In this document: piece by piece, positions 24,843-34,256 of the stretch | Position numbering within the stretch: position 1 is the first letter of the stretch | Layout of the letters: each line of letters starts with the position of its first letter | Assembly (NCBI RefSeq): GCF_001999465.1 | Contig: NZ_MQMF01000002.1 | Span: forward strand, 1,054,001-1,118,000 | Length of the DNA: 64,000 nucleotides | Direction of reading: 5' to 3' | Source: Fictibacillus arsenicus | Lineage (GTDB): Bacteria > Bacillota > Bacilli > Bacillales > Fictibacillaceae | Notes under the pieces: generated by a model | Told to the model about the DNA's origin: nothing | Database searches by the model: none | The model's input: the letters and a program-made list of their open reading frames with translations, nothing else | Position numbers and translations under genes: made by a program

Positions 24843-27239
24843 TTAGTTAAGTTTTATTCTTTTTAATCGTAATGCATTTGAAACTACGGATACTGAGCTG
24901 AACGCCATTGCGGCTCCTGCTACCCAAGGCTCCAGCAATCCGAAGGCAGCAATTGGAATACCGGCAGTATTATAAAACAATGCCCAGAATAAGTTCTGTC
25001 TGATGTTTCTCATCGTTTTTCGGCTTAATTCGATCGCCTTTGGAATATGATTCAAATCCCCGCCGACAAGGGTAACATCTGCGGCTTCAATCGCTACATC
25101 AGTGCCTGTTCCGATTGCCATCCCAATATCCGCGGTAGCAAGGGCTGGCGCATCATTGATGCCGTCACCAACCATGGCAACTTTTTTTCCTTGTTTCTGA
25201 AGCTCTTTGACTTTGTTCGCTTTTTCTTCTGGAAGTACTTCTGCAAAAACACCTTGGATACCTACTTGTTTTGCTATTGCTTGGGCTGTTCTTTCATTGT
25301 CACCAGTGATCATATATACATCAATACCCATATTAAACAAACGTTTAATCGCTTCTTTAGATGAATCCTTCACCGTGTCTGCTACTGCAATGATGCTTAC
25401 CAGCTCACCATCTGCTGCAGCAAGCATAGCTGTTTTCCCTTCAGATTCAAGGTTACTCATGGTTTCTTCATGCTGATCAAAAGAAACAGCTTTTTCTTTC
25501 ATCAGCTTTCGTGTCCCGACAAGAATGTTTTTCCCATTCACAACAGCTTCAATTCCGTGTCCTGGAATAGCTGAAAAGGATTCTGCATCCAACGATTCAA
25601 TCTCATTATTCTTTCCATATTCAACAATAGCTTCTGCCAATGGATGTTCCGAATTTTTCTCAGCTGAAATCACTTCCGCTAAAAATCCTTCTTTTAATTC
25701 AATGACGTCTGTTACTTCGGGCTTTCCTTTTGTAACCGTACCCGTTTTATCTAGAAGAACAGCATTGATTTTGTGTGCCCCTTCCAGGTACTCTCCGCCT
25801 TTAAAAAGGATTCCCTGTTCAGCACCTTTACCTGTTCCAACCATGATGGAAGTAGGCGTTGCGAGCCCAAGTGCACAAGGACATGCGATTACTAAGATAG
25901 CAATAGCAACTTCAAGAGCTTGTGGCAGGTCTCCAGGCGAAACAAAGAAATACCACACAAGGAATGCAATGATCGAAATACCGACGACAATCGGTACAAA
26001 AATCCCGGAGATATAGTCAGCCATTCTTTGAATCGGTGCCTTAGATCCTTGGGCTTCTTCTACGATTTTAATAATGCCGGCAAGTGCCGTTTCTTTTCCT
26101 ACTTTTTGTGCTTCCATCCGAAGTGTCCCATTTTTGTTGATAGTTGAGCCGATAACCGGGTCACCTTCTGTTTTTTCAACAGGGATGGATTCTCCGGTAA
26201 TCATACTTTCATCTACAGATGAGTTACCTGAAATAACCTTGCCGTCTACGGGAATCTTTTCGCCTGGTTTTACAATTAATATATCACCAGCAGCAACTTG
26301 ATCTAAAGGAATCTTAACTTCTTGGCCATCCCGGATAATAGTTGCTTCCTTTGCCTGGAGATTCAATAGTTTTGAAATGGCTTCTGTCGTCCGCCCTTTA
26401 GCAAGTGTCTCAAAATATTTACCCACAAGAATCAATGTGATGAGCACAGCACTCGTTTCAAAATATAGCTGCGGCATATAATCAGGGCTGCCGATTGTCT
26501 TAAATGCTTCAGCAACACTATAAAAGAATGCTGCTGATGTACCCAATGCAACGAGTACATCCATATTGGCACTCTTATTACGAAGCGCACGATATGCCCC
26601 AACGTAGAATTGACCGCCTATATAAAACTGAACAATAGATGCCAGCACTAACTGAAACCAAGGATTCATTAAAAGATGGGGCATCGGGAGTCCTGTATCC
26701 CAAGGCATGTGAGCCAGCATCGTATAGAGAAGCGGGAGGGATAAAACAATAGAAAGAATCAGTTTTCTTTTCTTAGAAGTGATTTCTTCTTCTTTCTTTG
26801 ACTTTTTTGTTTCCCTGTCTTGCTTAATCGAACCTTTGTAACCCAGCTTCTCAATTTTTGATAACATATCTTCTATTGATACAACAGCAGGGTTATACTC
26901 TACCGTACCAGTTTCACCTGTCAGGTTAACAGAGGCTATAGAGATACCTTCCATCCGGTTGAGACTTTTTTCAATACGAGTTGAACAAGCTGCACATGTC
27001 ATACCTGAGATATCAAGTTCCACCTTCTCCTTCGTCACTCCATACCCCAGCTTTTCAATTTTTTGTTCTATATCTGTGAGTGTTGTTACATCTGGATCAT
27101 ATTTTACTGAGGCTTTTTCCATGGCTAAGTTAACGTTTGCGTCAACACCATCCATTTTGTTTAAAACTTTTTCAATTCGTACTGCACATGCTGAACATGT
27201 CATTCCAGTTATATCTAAATTCGTTTCCTTTTGGCTCAT
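24843..27239 (-). CDS. copA: Cu(I)-exporting P1B-type ATPase CopA
   Basis: 798 residues from the ATG at 27239 (GGTGA 5 bases upstream; a GTG three codons earlier is less likely). Two N-terminal HMA domains carry GMTCSAC (about 12-18) and GMTCAAC (about 81-87). Eight membrane helices follow. The copper-site [11 protein letters not shown] lies in the membrane, DKTGT holds the phosphorylated Asp, and HP of the N-domain is in EHPLAE. The enzyme pumps Cu(I) out of the cell using ATP. It lies 17 bp after csoR and is repressed by CsoR without copper. All catalytic motifs are intact. Confidence 0.96.
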   Translation of the reverse strand: MSQKETNLDITGMTCSACAVRIEKVLNKMDGVDANVNLAMEKASVKYDPDVTTLTDIEQKIEKLGYGVTKEKVELDISGMTCAACSTRIEKSLNRMEGISIASVNLTGETGTVEYNPAVVSIEDMLSKIEKLGYKGSIKQDRETKKSKKEEEITSKKRKLILSIVLSLPLLYTMLAHMPWDTGLPMPHLLMNPWFQLVLASIVQFYIGGQFYVGAYRALRNKSANMDVLVALGTSAAFFYSVAEAFKTIGSPDYMPQLYFETSAVLITLILVGKYFETLAKGRTTEAISKLLNLQAKEATIIRDGQEVKIPLDQVAAGDILIVKPGEKIPVDGKVISGNSSVDESMITGESIPVEKTEGDPVIGSTINKNGTLRMEAQKVGKETALAGIIKIVEEAQGSKAPIQRMADYISGIFVPIVVGISIIAFLVWYFFVSPGDLPQALEVAIAILVIACPCALGLATPTSIMVGTGKGAEQGILFKGGEYLEGAHKINAVLLDKTGTVTKGKPEVTDVIELKEGFLAEVISAEKNSEHPLAEAIVEYGKNNEIESLDAESFSAIPGHGIEAVVNGKNILVGTRKLMKEKAVSFDQHEETMSNLESEGKTAMLAAADGELVSIIAVADTVKDSSKEAIKRLFNMGIDVYMITGDNERTAQAIAKQVGIQGVFAEVLPEEKANKVKELQKQGKKVAMVGDGINDAPALATADIGMAIGTGTDVAIEAADVTLVGGDLNHIPKAIELSRKTMRNIRQNLFWALFYNTAGIPIAAFGLLEPWVAGAAMAFSSVSVVSNALRLKRIKLN

Positions 27240-27256
27240 GGTATTCACCAGCCTTT

Positions 27257-27553
27257 TTATGATTTGGAAAATTGTTTAATCACTTTCATCAGTTCATCGA
27301 TTGATGCTTCGCCGTCACCTGACTTAACCGCATCAGCTACACAATGGTGGGTATGGTTCTCCATCAGTTGAAAGCCTACCCTTTTTAATCCTGCTGTAAC
27401 CGCAGAGATTTGAACAAGAACATCTATACAATAACGGTCTTCCTCAATCATCTTTTGCAGTCCGCGGACCTGGCCTTCGATCTTTTTTAAACGATTGTTT
27501 AAGTCTTGTTTGTCACTTTCACATCGATGTGTTAATTTATCCATTTTCATCAT
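27257..27553 (-). CDS. csoR: Copper-sensing repressor CsoR
   Basis: 98 residues (94 if the ATG at 27544 is used; GGGAAGG abuts the first ATG). All-helical CsoR fold with [16 protein letters not shown]. The Cu(I) ligands Cys42, His67 and Cys71 are in the Cys-x24-His-x3-Cys spacing typical of CsoR, so copper rather than nickel or formaldehyde sensing is likely. Without Cu(I) it binds the operator upstream; copper releases it. It is the first gene of the csoR-copA(-copZ) unit and autoregulated by position. Confidence 0.94.
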   Translation of the reverse strand: MMKMDKLTHRCESDKQDLNNRLKKIEGQVRGLQKMIEEDRYCIDVLVQISAVTAGLKRVGFQLMENHTHHCVADAVKSGDGEASIDELMKVIKQFSKS

Positions 27554-27583
27554 CCTTCCCTGCAGGGATGCTTTCTTAATTAG

Positions 27584-27612
27584 AATATACTATACCCCCC
27601 TATAGTATGCAA
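27584..27612 (-). promoter_or_regulatory. csoR-copA promoter with CsoR operator
   Basis: On the minus strand TTGCAT (27607-27612), 17 bp, TATATT (27584-27589). A perfect palindrome, ATACTATA-6-TATAGTAT around a run of six C (27587-27608), fills the spacer. GC-centred, AT-armed palindromes of this kind are CsoR operators. Confidence 0.88.
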
Positions 27613-27621
27613 ATAATTTGT

Positions 27622-28167
27622 TTATGATCTTGTTTTTTTTACAATTACATATATACCTGCGGCTGCTATAATGCCTAAAATAATCTTCCCTTCCGTATTC
27701 CATTCTGTAACGTTATACACAGAATAAGCTTCTAACAGCAACGCAGGTACTTTCCCGATGGAACTGGCAGCAACGAATACTAATGCTGATACTGCTCCGA
27801 TCGCTCCAGCAAATGTCACAAGACCAGAAGGAACAAACGGAAGCAGACGCAACGAAAAGATCAGGATGAAAGCTTCTTTTCCTTTTGCTTCTAAAAGCCT
27901 AACCACCCGGGGGTACCCCTCTAGCTTCTGCCTTGATACTTTTTTAAATCCTTTCCTATATAACAAAAATGAAATTGCTGCACCCGCTGCTTCTCCAATA
28001 AACGATATGAGGGTACCGTTCCAGAAGCCAAAGAAAAGAATATTAGCAGCAGTTAAAAAGACAGATGGAACAATCCCTAATATTGCGATAATCACATTTA
28101 ATAAAATAGAAGCGGGTATTGCCCATTCTCTATATTCTTTAAAAAACGTTAATAGCGTTTCAGACAT
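27622..28167 (-). CDS. TVP38/TMEM64 (DedA-like) family membrane protein
   Basis: 181 residues with about five membrane segments. The SNARE-associated/VTT domain is marked by a GExxGAxxSFLLYRxG-like stretch (GEAAGAAISFLLYRKG) and FSLRLLPFVPSG with its conserved Arg and Pro. Proteins of this family are implicated in membrane homeostasis and lipid movement; the exact substrate is unproven. TAGGAGG gives the start. It is the last leftward gene before the csoR promoter, 10 bp from the operator region, and appears monocistronic. Confidence 0.85.
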   Translation of the reverse strand: MSETLLTFFKEYREWAIPASILLNVIIAILGIVPSVFLTAANILFFGFWNGTLISFIGEAAGAAISFLLYRKGFKKVSRQKLEGYPRVVRLLEAKGKEAFILIFSLRLLPFVPSGLVTFAGAIGAVSALVFVAASSIGKVPALLLEAYSVYNVTEWNTEGKIILGIIAAAGIYVIVKKTRS

Positions 28168-28219
28168 TTATGAAGTCCTCCTAATAAACTCTCCCTTATA
28201 CACATTAAGCGTACTAAAA

Positions 28220-28241
28220 AAGCCACGCAAATGCATGGCTT
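28220..28241 (-). terminator. Terminator upstream of the DedA-like gene
   Basis: AAGCCACGCA/TGCATGGCTT perfect-looking stem, then TTTTTAG on the minus strand. It could end the long transcript from the CadA locus, about 310 bp past the ATPase stop. Confidence 0.65.
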
Positions 28242-28383
28242 AATTATCTATAGAAAAGCATGTTCTTCAGAATCTTCATTGATGAATAATAGGATCAAAC
28301 TCTACCACTGTCCGAATGCAGTAATGCTTACAAAAGGATTTACTCTAAAAGGTTGTTGCTTTGTTACCTTTCTTCATTGCTAA

Positions 28384-28512
28384 GTTGATTGGAGTGTAAG
28401 GTGCGAGACTCCTGCGGGATCAGTGGGACAGGTGAGACTCCTAATGGTGCATAGCGCCAAGGAGGCTCACCGCACACCCAGCGGAAAGGGAGCACCTGAA
28501 ACGGAAATCAAC
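28384..28512 (+). repeat. GTTGATT element, short form, after the CadA-type gene
   Basis: 129 bp. Closing stem GTTGATT...AAGGTGC with GCACCTG...AATCAAC; central hairpin GGTGAGACTCCTAA, inner stem TGGTGC-ATA-GCGCCA, then AGGAGGCTCACC. It lies in the 382-bp gap between the ATPase stop and the DedA-like start. Confidence 0.88.
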
Positions 28513-28549
28513 TACTTTCATAAGCATCATTGTACAAAAACAGCCTTTA

Positions 28550-30604
28550 TTATTTTCTGTTGTGAAGCAATACCGTTAAGCTGATCAGTGTAACAAGGAT
28601 GGTTGCTCCCATATCGGAAAGGATAGCGATCCATAGCGTCAGCCAGCCTGGGATTGTCAGCAGCAGAGCAAACAATTTCAATCCGAGTGAGAGGCCAATG
28701 TTCCACTTAATGACCGTGTTCACTTTGCGAGATACCTCTACCGCATCAGGCAGTTTGCCTAAGTGATCCTGCATGAGCACGATATCAGCTGTTTCAATAG
28801 CGCTGTCCGTTCCTTTACCCATAGCGATTCCAAGATCCGCTGTGGCAAGTGCCGGCGCATCATTGATTCCATCTCCGATCATGGCTACTTTATAATTTTC
28901 TTTTAATTCTCTAACCTTTCTAACCTTTTCTTCTGGCAGAAGTCCGCCATAGAAAGCAGATACCCCTGTCTTCTTTGCCACTTTTTCTGCAACTAAAGGA
29001 TGATCTCCTGTTAACATAACTGTTTCTTTTATACCGTTATTATGAAGGTCACGAATGATATTTGCACTTTCTTTACGGATTTCATCAGCGATTGCGAATA
29101 TGCCTAATATCTCTCTATCTTTGGCAACAAGCACTATGGTATTGCCCTCTTGTTTATATTGTTCAATCACTTTTGCAGCTTCTTCATCTGCATCCGTTTC
29201 ACCAATTATCTTTTCATTGCCTAATCGGTAAGTAGTACCCTCAATGATTGCAGAAATCCCTTGTCCTGAAACCGTTTTGATCTCATCAACCTCGACTTCT
29301 TCTGTACCAATTTCTTCACAGCGCTTAATAACTGCTTTTGCTAAAGGATGAGACGAAGACTTTTCAATGGCATATGCGACTTTATAGAAGTCAGGATGAA
29401 ATAATGCGTCTGCCACAACATGCGGCTCACCTAACGTTAACGTCCCCGTCTTATCAAAAGCGATGACTTCAATCTTGGAAAGCTGCTCTAAATATGCCCC
29501 GCCTTTGATCAGAATACCGTTTCGGGCATTTACTGTAATCCCTGATAGGATAGCGATAGGCGATGACAAAATCAGAGCACATGGACATCCGACGATCAAT
29601 ACAGCTAATCCTTGATAAAACCATTCACCCCATGCACCATTAAATAAAAGAGGCGGAACAAGCATCACAAGTGCCGAAATAATCATGATTGCAGGTGTAT
29701 AGTAATTCGCAAACCGGTTAATAAACAACTCAGTAGGTGTTTTGGATTCTTGTGCTTCTTGGACTAGAGCAAGAATTTTAGAAAGAGCAGATTGCTTATA
29801 GGTTTTCGTTATCTTAACATGAAGAACTCCTTCATTATTAATGCTTCCGCCAAAAACTGGTTCTCCGTTTTCTTTTTCAACAGGCAGAGATTCTCCAGTA
29901 ATCGCTGCTTCGTTTACAGAGCTTTTACCATGAACAACGAGTCCATCGGAAGGAATCTTTTGACCTGTTTTTACAAGGACAATGTCGTCCACGTTCAATT
30001 CTTCTATTGAAATGATTTCAGTCTTTCCATCTTTTAATAAGACAGCTTCCTTAGGAGCGACTTTCAGAAGAGTTTCCATAGACTTGCGAGCTTTCTCCAT
30101 ACCATACGATTCAAGCAGTTCATTGATACCAAACAGAATCGCTACAAGAGCAGCTTCTCTCCACTCTCCAATAGAGACAGCCCCTATTAACGCGACCGTC
30201 ATCAAAGTATTAATATCGAATTTTAATTTTGCTAAGTTGCGCAGACCTTTCATGAACGTTGGATACCCAGACAGAATCGTCGCAATTCCGTAAAAGACTA
30301 TTGGCAAAGCCGGTTGTTCCGTATACCATTCAGCCGTTAATGCAGCTATAAATGCTGCAGCTGAAACATACAGAAAAATCATAAGCCAGTTCGGACCTTT
30401 TGGATTCCCATCTGCTTCAAATCGAACTTTTTCTGATGAAAGTATCGAACGGACAGCATCCATATCGACTTCTTCGTCTAAAATAATTTTACTTGAATTG
30501 AATTGGACTTGAGTCTCTTCTCCGCCTGGAAGCTGTTGAATTTGCTCCTGCAGTTTCAATGCACAGTGGCCGCAGGATAATCCGGTAATCTTATGTTCCT
30601 TCAT
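28550..30604 (-). CDS. cadA: Zn/Cd/Co-exporting P1B-type ATPase, CadA-like
   Basis: 684 residues. One N-terminal HMA domain with GLSCGHC (8-14), then eight membrane helices. The metal site is VGCPCALILSSP, with phosphorylation site DKTGTLT, SSHPLAKA and the [11 protein letters not shown] hinge. These match ZntA/CadA-type soft-divalent exporters rather than CopA. GAGAGGAGG precedes the ATG, 17 bp after the ArsR-type regulator. Metal specificity is inferred from the partner regulator, which carries a CzrA-type site. Complete length. Confidence 0.9.
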   Translation of the reverse strand: MKEHKITGLSCGHCALKLQEQIQQLPGGEETQVQFNSSKIILDEEVDMDAVRSILSSEKVRFEADGNPKGPNWLMIFLYVSAAAFIAALTAEWYTEQPALPIVFYGIATILSGYPTFMKGLRNLAKLKFDINTLMTVALIGAVSIGEWREAALVAILFGINELLESYGMEKARKSMETLLKVAPKEAVLLKDGKTEIISIEELNVDDIVLVKTGQKIPSDGLVVHGKSSVNEAAITGESLPVEKENGEPVFGGSINNEGVLHVKITKTYKQSALSKILALVQEAQESKTPTELFINRFANYYTPAIMIISALVMLVPPLLFNGAWGEWFYQGLAVLIVGCPCALILSSPIAILSGITVNARNGILIKGGAYLEQLSKIEVIAFDKTGTLTLGEPHVVADALFHPDFYKVAYAIEKSSSHPLAKAVIKRCEEIGTEEVEVDEIKTVSGQGISAIIEGTTYRLGNEKIIGETDADEEAAKVIEQYKQEGNTIVLVAKDREILGIFAIADEIRKESANIIRDLHNNGIKETVMLTGDHPLVAEKVAKKTGVSAFYGGLLPEEKVRKVRELKENYKVAMIGDGINDAPALATADLGIAMGKGTDSAIETADIVLMQDHLGKLPDAVEVSRKVNTVIKWNIGLSLGLKLFALLLTIPGWLTLWIAILSDMGATILVTLISLTVLLHNRK

Positions 30605-30621
30605 CGCTGTTCCTCCTCTCT

Positions 30622-30936
30622 CTAGTCATGTCTTGCGTGATGAATCGATTGATTCAAGAGAGTCATCACATGCTCATCATCTATTGAATAATACAGGGTT
30701 GTTCCTGCACGTCTAAATTTTACAAGTCTTAAGTTTTTTAAAAAGCGCAGCTGATGCGATACTGTTGACTGCATGAGTGACAGTTCGTCTGCTATTTCTG
30801 AGACATTACATTCCTTTTCTCCTAATAAGTGAAGAATCCGAATCCTGGTCGGATCTGAGAGTGCTTTAAAGGTTTGCGATACAATAAATAGTGTTTCCTC
30901 ATCTAGTTGTTCATATTTTTCGTTGTCTTCTTTCAT
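30622..30936 (-). CDS. ArsR/SmtB-family metal sensor of the CzrA type
   Basis: 104 residues from the ATG at 30936, set by GGGGGTG 7 bases upstream; the longer upstream frame lacks a ribosome-binding site. Winged helix with [12 protein letters not shown] and the recognition helix [12 protein letters not shown]. The C-terminal helix carries Asp87, His89, His100 and His103, the alpha-5 Zn/Co site of CzrA/SmtB. The CadC alpha-3 ELCVC box is reduced to one Cys (GEKECNVSE). Zn(II) or Co(II) should therefore derepress the operon with the downstream ATPase. Confidence 0.88.
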   Translation of the reverse strand: MKEDNEKYEQLDEETLFIVSQTFKALSDPTRIRILHLLGEKECNVSEIADELSLMQSTVSHQLRFLKNLRLVKFRRAGTTLYYSIDDEHVMTLLNQSIHHARHD

Positions 30937-30968
30937 GAACAGGCACCCCCAGATATTGATCTTTTCAG

Positions 30969-30990
30969 TATATGAATATATGCTCATATA
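30969..30990 (-). promoter_or_regulatory. ArsR-type operator before the metal-sensor gene
   Basis: TATATGA-8 bp-TCATATA, a perfect 7-bp inverted repeat of the kind bound by ArsR/SmtB dimers, about 33 bp upstream of the regulator start codon. Confidence 0.72.
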
Positions 30991-31077
30991 TGTTACCAAT
31001 AGTGTACCGTACTATAATTAAACATGCAAAATATATTAAAAAGCTGTTGTCTACATTCTTAGTTGCTACTGGAAGTA

Positions 31078-31099
31078 ATTGATTTGCGCTCCAATCAAC
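31078..31099 (-). repeat. Minimal GTTGATT element (ends only), second example
   Basis: The minus strand reads GTTGATTGGAGCGC then AAATCAAT, the two ends of the element joined with the interior missing. The plus-strand flank GTTGCTACTGGAAGT matches the flank of full copies. Confidence 0.58.
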
Positions 31100-31140
31100 T
31101 CTATAAGAGGTTTCTTCAAGAATTATTTATTTTTTATTTT

Positions 31141-31200
31141 TTGTAAAAATAAAAAATTGGGCTGCCAAAAGTAAGTTTACCTTACTTTTGGGACAGCCCA
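31141..31200 (-). terminator. Terminator hairpin overlapping the DUF418 stop codon
   Basis: TGGGCTGTCCCAAAAGTAAGG pairs with CTTACTTTTGGCAGCCCA; minus-strand T-rich tail TTTTTTATTTTTACA. The TAA stop of the DUF418 gene (31182-31184) is inside the first arm, so the last six codons form half of the hairpin. Nearly identical to 16215-16276. Confidence 0.85.
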
Positions 31201-32396
31201 TCTGTTCTTTTTAATTTTTGCCTCTTACCATAGGTTAACGTGCGCCAAATCCACTCTAGAGGTCCCATTTTATAGTTTCTTAACCACCATGTTGAAAATA
31301 GAACCTGTAAACCGAAGATGATAACCGCAATTATTACACCAGTTAACGGACCGTATTCTCCATAAAGACCGAGTCCATAACTGTAAAAAATAAAGGTAGA
31401 GATGACCGATTGAGTAAGGTAATTGGTGAAAGCCATCCTTCCAGTAAACTGAAACATGTTAAACAATCGTTTAAACTTGCCGCTTCTATAAAGCAGCACA
31501 ATCGAACATACATAAAAAATGCTCATCATTGCTCCGCCAAATTCATAGCCCCAGGACATAGCTGTATCATAACGCCAGTCTTCTCCTTTATAAGGAAAGA
31601 AAAGAACGGCGAATATTTTACTCCCAGGACCCAAAACGAGAGTCAGTCCCCATAGCTTCCATAACGCATTATTTTCAAAACGCCTCTTCTTGGCGGCATA
31701 AGCACCAAACAAAAACATAGGCAAAATACCGAATAAAAAGAACAGGAAATATTGATTAAGTTCTGTCCATTCGCGAATTCTCTCTAGCATAATTTCTGAA
31801 TAGGTTCCCTCGCTATAGATCTGAATGGATTTCTGAATCTCATTTTCATGCTGGGCGTTTAATGATTCCTGATAACTTAAAGCCGCCCCGCTCGTCCAGT
31901 AATCATACGTTAAAACCGACATGAACAAACTGTACGCGGTAATCATAACCAATCCCGTGACCAACAATGCTTTTCTTGGCAACCTATAGAATATAAGCAT
32001 GATCACTCCAACTACGGCATACGTAACAAGAATATCACCGTACCAAAAAAACAGAACATGAACTGCACCGAACAATAGCAGTACGAACTGTCTTCTTAAA
32101 AAGACAGGCAAAAAACTCCGGTTATTTTCTTTTGCTCTTTCTGACATCAGGATCATCCCAAAACCAAACAAAAACGAAAACATTGTAATAAAATTTCCTT
32201 GAACAAAGAATTCTAGCAGCACGTTTGTCCAAATGTTATAAGACTGATTAAAGTATTCATAACTCAATGCTCGAATTGGTGAGTCCGGCCCTGAAAATGA
32301 CTTCATATTGACGAGCAGAATACCGAAAATTGCAATTCCCCTCAAGATATCCAGCGATTCAATTCTTTGTGATTCTCCAACTGGCGACCACTTCAT
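31182..32396 (-). CDS. DUF418-family (YeiB-like) membrane protein
   Basis: 404 residues with about ten membrane helices. It begins with RIESLDILRGIAIFGILLVN, the acyltransferase-like N-terminus of the YeiB/DUF418 family, and ends with the DUF418 block (GRMAFTNYLTQSVI, GPLEWIWRTLTYG). The family is thought to include membrane transporters or acyl-transfer proteins but has no agreed function. The stop codon lies within the terminator hairpin. Monocistronic, divergent from the GDSL-ABC operon. Confidence 0.88.
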   Translation of the reverse strand: MKWSPVGESQRIESLDILRGIAIFGILLVNMKSFSGPDSPIRALSYEYFNQSYNIWTNVLLEFFVQGNFITMFSFLFGFGMILMSERAKENNRSFLPVFLRRQFVLLLFGAVHVLFFWYGDILVTYAVVGVIMLIFYRLPRKALLVTGLVMITAYSLFMSVLTYDYWTSGAALSYQESLNAQHENEIQKSIQIYSEGTYSEIMLERIREWTELNQYFLFFLFGILPMFLFGAYAAKKRRFENNALWKLWGLTLVLGPGSKIFAVLFFPYKGEDWRYDTAMSWGYEFGGAMMSIFYVCSIVLLYRSGKFKRLFNMFQFTGRMAFTNYLTQSVISTFIFYSYGLGLYGEYGPLTGVIIAVIIFGLQVLFSTWWLRNYKMGPLEWIWRTLTYGKRQKLKRTDGLSQK

Positions 32397-32529
32397 GATT
32401 CAATCATCTCAATAAAAATTTTCATGATTCCACTCCCTTTGGTTTATTTTACCTCAAATAGGCAAAAAAGTTAGAATACGAAGTAATTTTTGCTATTCTA
32501 GAAAGAACAGATTATGAGAATTGGGAAGG

Positions 32530-33345
32530 ATGAAACCTGTTTTGAAAAAATACACCTTAACGATTGTTTCAGCAGTTTCCATTGCGGCAAGTCTTTTGTG
32601 GCTGTTTGGTCTTGGCTGGACACTGCAAGATCAATTTACAGCCAACGAAAAATTCGAACAGCCTAAAGAAAAAACAGAGTCTGCCACTTCAAAGAAAGAA
32701 GATGGCAAGCTTACCATTTTCGCGCTCGGGGATTCATTGACACGCGGAACAGGAGACGCTGATGGCAAGGGTTACACAGGATATTTATCTGATCTATTAA
32801 AGGAAAAATCAGAACAAGATATTAATCTCTTTAATACGGCCATAAAAGGAGAGACATCTCGTGGTCTTCTAAACCAGATTCAGCAAGGCGAGATTCAAAG
32901 ACAAGCGAAGCAAGCTGATGTAGTCGTGATGACGATCGGCGGGAACGACTTGTTTCAGCAAGGCGCTGTACTTGAATCCTTGGATATGAACGCCATCAAC
33001 GGCAAGAAGCAAATTTACTTAAGAAATGTAAATAACATTTATAAACAGCTTAGAGAATTAAATGGGGATGCTGTCATCTATCATGTTGGACTTTATAACC
33101 CTTTTAGCAATCTTCCAGATGCCAAAACAACATCTTCTGTTGTGAGAGACTGGAATTTCGAAACCGCTGAAACAGCTGCTGAGTACGAGAATATTGTTTA
33201 TGTACCAACGTTTGATCTTTTTCAGCTGCAAGTTGAAAACTATTTATACTCCGATCAGTTCCACCCCAATAAAGAAGGTTATAAGTTAATCGCAGAACGT
33301 GTAGCTTCACTAATCACCTTTGAACAAAAAGGAGATGAATCATGA
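32530..33345 (+). CDS. Membrane-anchored GDSL/SGNH lipase-esterase (YpmR-like)
   Basis: About 271 residues. One N-terminal membrane anchor (about 8-31) is followed by an extracellular SGNH hydrolase. Block I ALGDSLTRGTG holds the Ser, block II Gly is in KGETSRGLL, block III IGGNDLF holds the Asn, and block V DQFHPNKEGY holds the Asp and His. It probably hydrolyses lipid or acyl esters at the outer membrane face. The start is uncertain: the ATG at 32530 directly follows GGGAAGG, and a TTG at 32521 is an alternative. It overlaps the ABC gene by 4 bases, so it is coupled to the transporter. Confidence 0.85.
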   Translation: MKPVLKKYTLTIVSAVSIAASLLWLFGLGWTLQDQFTANEKFEQPKEKTESATSKKEDGKLTIFALGDSLTRGTGDADGKGYTGYLSDLLKEKSEQDINLFNTAIKGETSRGLLNQIQQGEIQRQAKQADVVVMTIGGNDLFQQGAVLESLDMNAINGKKQIYLRNVNNIYKQLRELNGDAVIYHVGLYNPFSNLPDAKTTSSVVRDWNFETAETAAEYENIVYVPTFDLFQLQVENYLYSDQFHPNKEGYKLIAERVASLITFEQKGDES

Positions 33346-34256
33346 GTAATATTCCCGCTTTAGAAGTTGAAAACCTGACGAAAAAAATCAAGCGGAAGCT
33401 AATCATAAAAGGTGTCTCTTTTACCCTTTATCCTGGTGAAGTGTTCGGCTTCCTAGGACCGAACGGCGCCGGCAAAACGACTACGATTCGTATGATCGTC
33501 GGATTGATTTCTCCTACTTCAGGCACGATAAAAATTGGCGGCAAAAATGTCCGTACTGAGTTTACAGAAGCGATGCGCCATCTTGGCTGTATTGTTGAAA
33601 ATCCAGAACTCTATCCATATTTAACAGGATGGGAAAACTTAGAGCATTTTGCAAATATGGATTCTTCCATTCCAAAAAGCAGACTTCAGGAAGTTGTTGC
33701 ATTAGTTGGTTTATCAAACCGGATTCATGATCGCGTCAGCACGTATTCACTTGGAATGAGGCAGCGTTTAGGAATAGCACAGGCTCTTTTAGGAAAACCG
33801 AAAGTGCTCATATTGGACGAGCCTACGAATGGGCTTGATCCGGCTGGAATACGTGAAATGCGTGAGTTCATCCGAACGCTTGCGAGGGAAGAAAACTTAA
33901 GTGTGCTAGTCTCTTCCCACTTGCTGAGCGAAATTCAGCTCATGTGTGACCGAGTCGCAATCATTTCAAAAGGTGCCGTTATTCGGACGGACTCTGTGCA
34001 AAACCTCTTAGCTGAACAAGAAAGAGTCATCTGGAAAGCAGAGCCTCTTTCTCTTGCAAAAGAGATTTTAGAAAGAGAAACAGAGGTACAGGAAGGTTTG
34101 GACGGTACGCTGATCACACTTTATGACGAACCTCTTCTGCCAGAATGGAATGAAAAACTTGTACAGGCTGGTGTGAAAGTAAAAGAAATGAGGACACAGC
34201 TTCCTTCTCTTGAAGATCTGTTCTTAGAAGTGACAGGGGGCGAAAGTATTGATTAA
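33342..34256 (+). CDS. ABC transporter ATP-binding protein
   Basis: 304 residues. Walker A GPNGAGKTT (about 43-51), signature LGMRQRLG, Walker B LILDEPTNGLDP and the H-loop SSHLLSE are all intact. The last 80 residues form the C-terminal extension typical of bacitracin- or daunorubicin-type (BcrA/DrrA) exporters. It pairs with the permease that follows. AAAAGGAG gives the start; overlaps exist at both ends (4 and 8 bases). The transported substrate is unknown, but coupling to a lipase suggests a lipid-like or membrane-active compound (inference). Confidence 0.92.
   Translation: MSNIPALEVENLTKKIKRKLIIKGVSFTLYPGEVFGFLGPNGAGKTTTIRMIVGLISPTSGTIKIGGKNVRTEFTEAMRHLGCIVENPELYPYLTGWENLEHFANMDSSIPKSRLQEVVALVGLSNRIHDRVSTYSLGMRQRLGIAQALLGKPKVLILDEPTNGLDPAGIREMREFIRTLAREENLSVLVSSHLLSEIQLMCDRVAIISKGAVIRTDSVQNLLAEQERVIWKAEPLSLAKEILERETEVQEGLDGTLITLYDEPLLPEWNEKLVQAGVKVKEMRTQLPSLEDLFLEVTGGESID

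Noticed and set aside
25047-26301. Several plus-strand frames across copA
   Set aside because: Antisense shadows of a well-defined ATPase gene.
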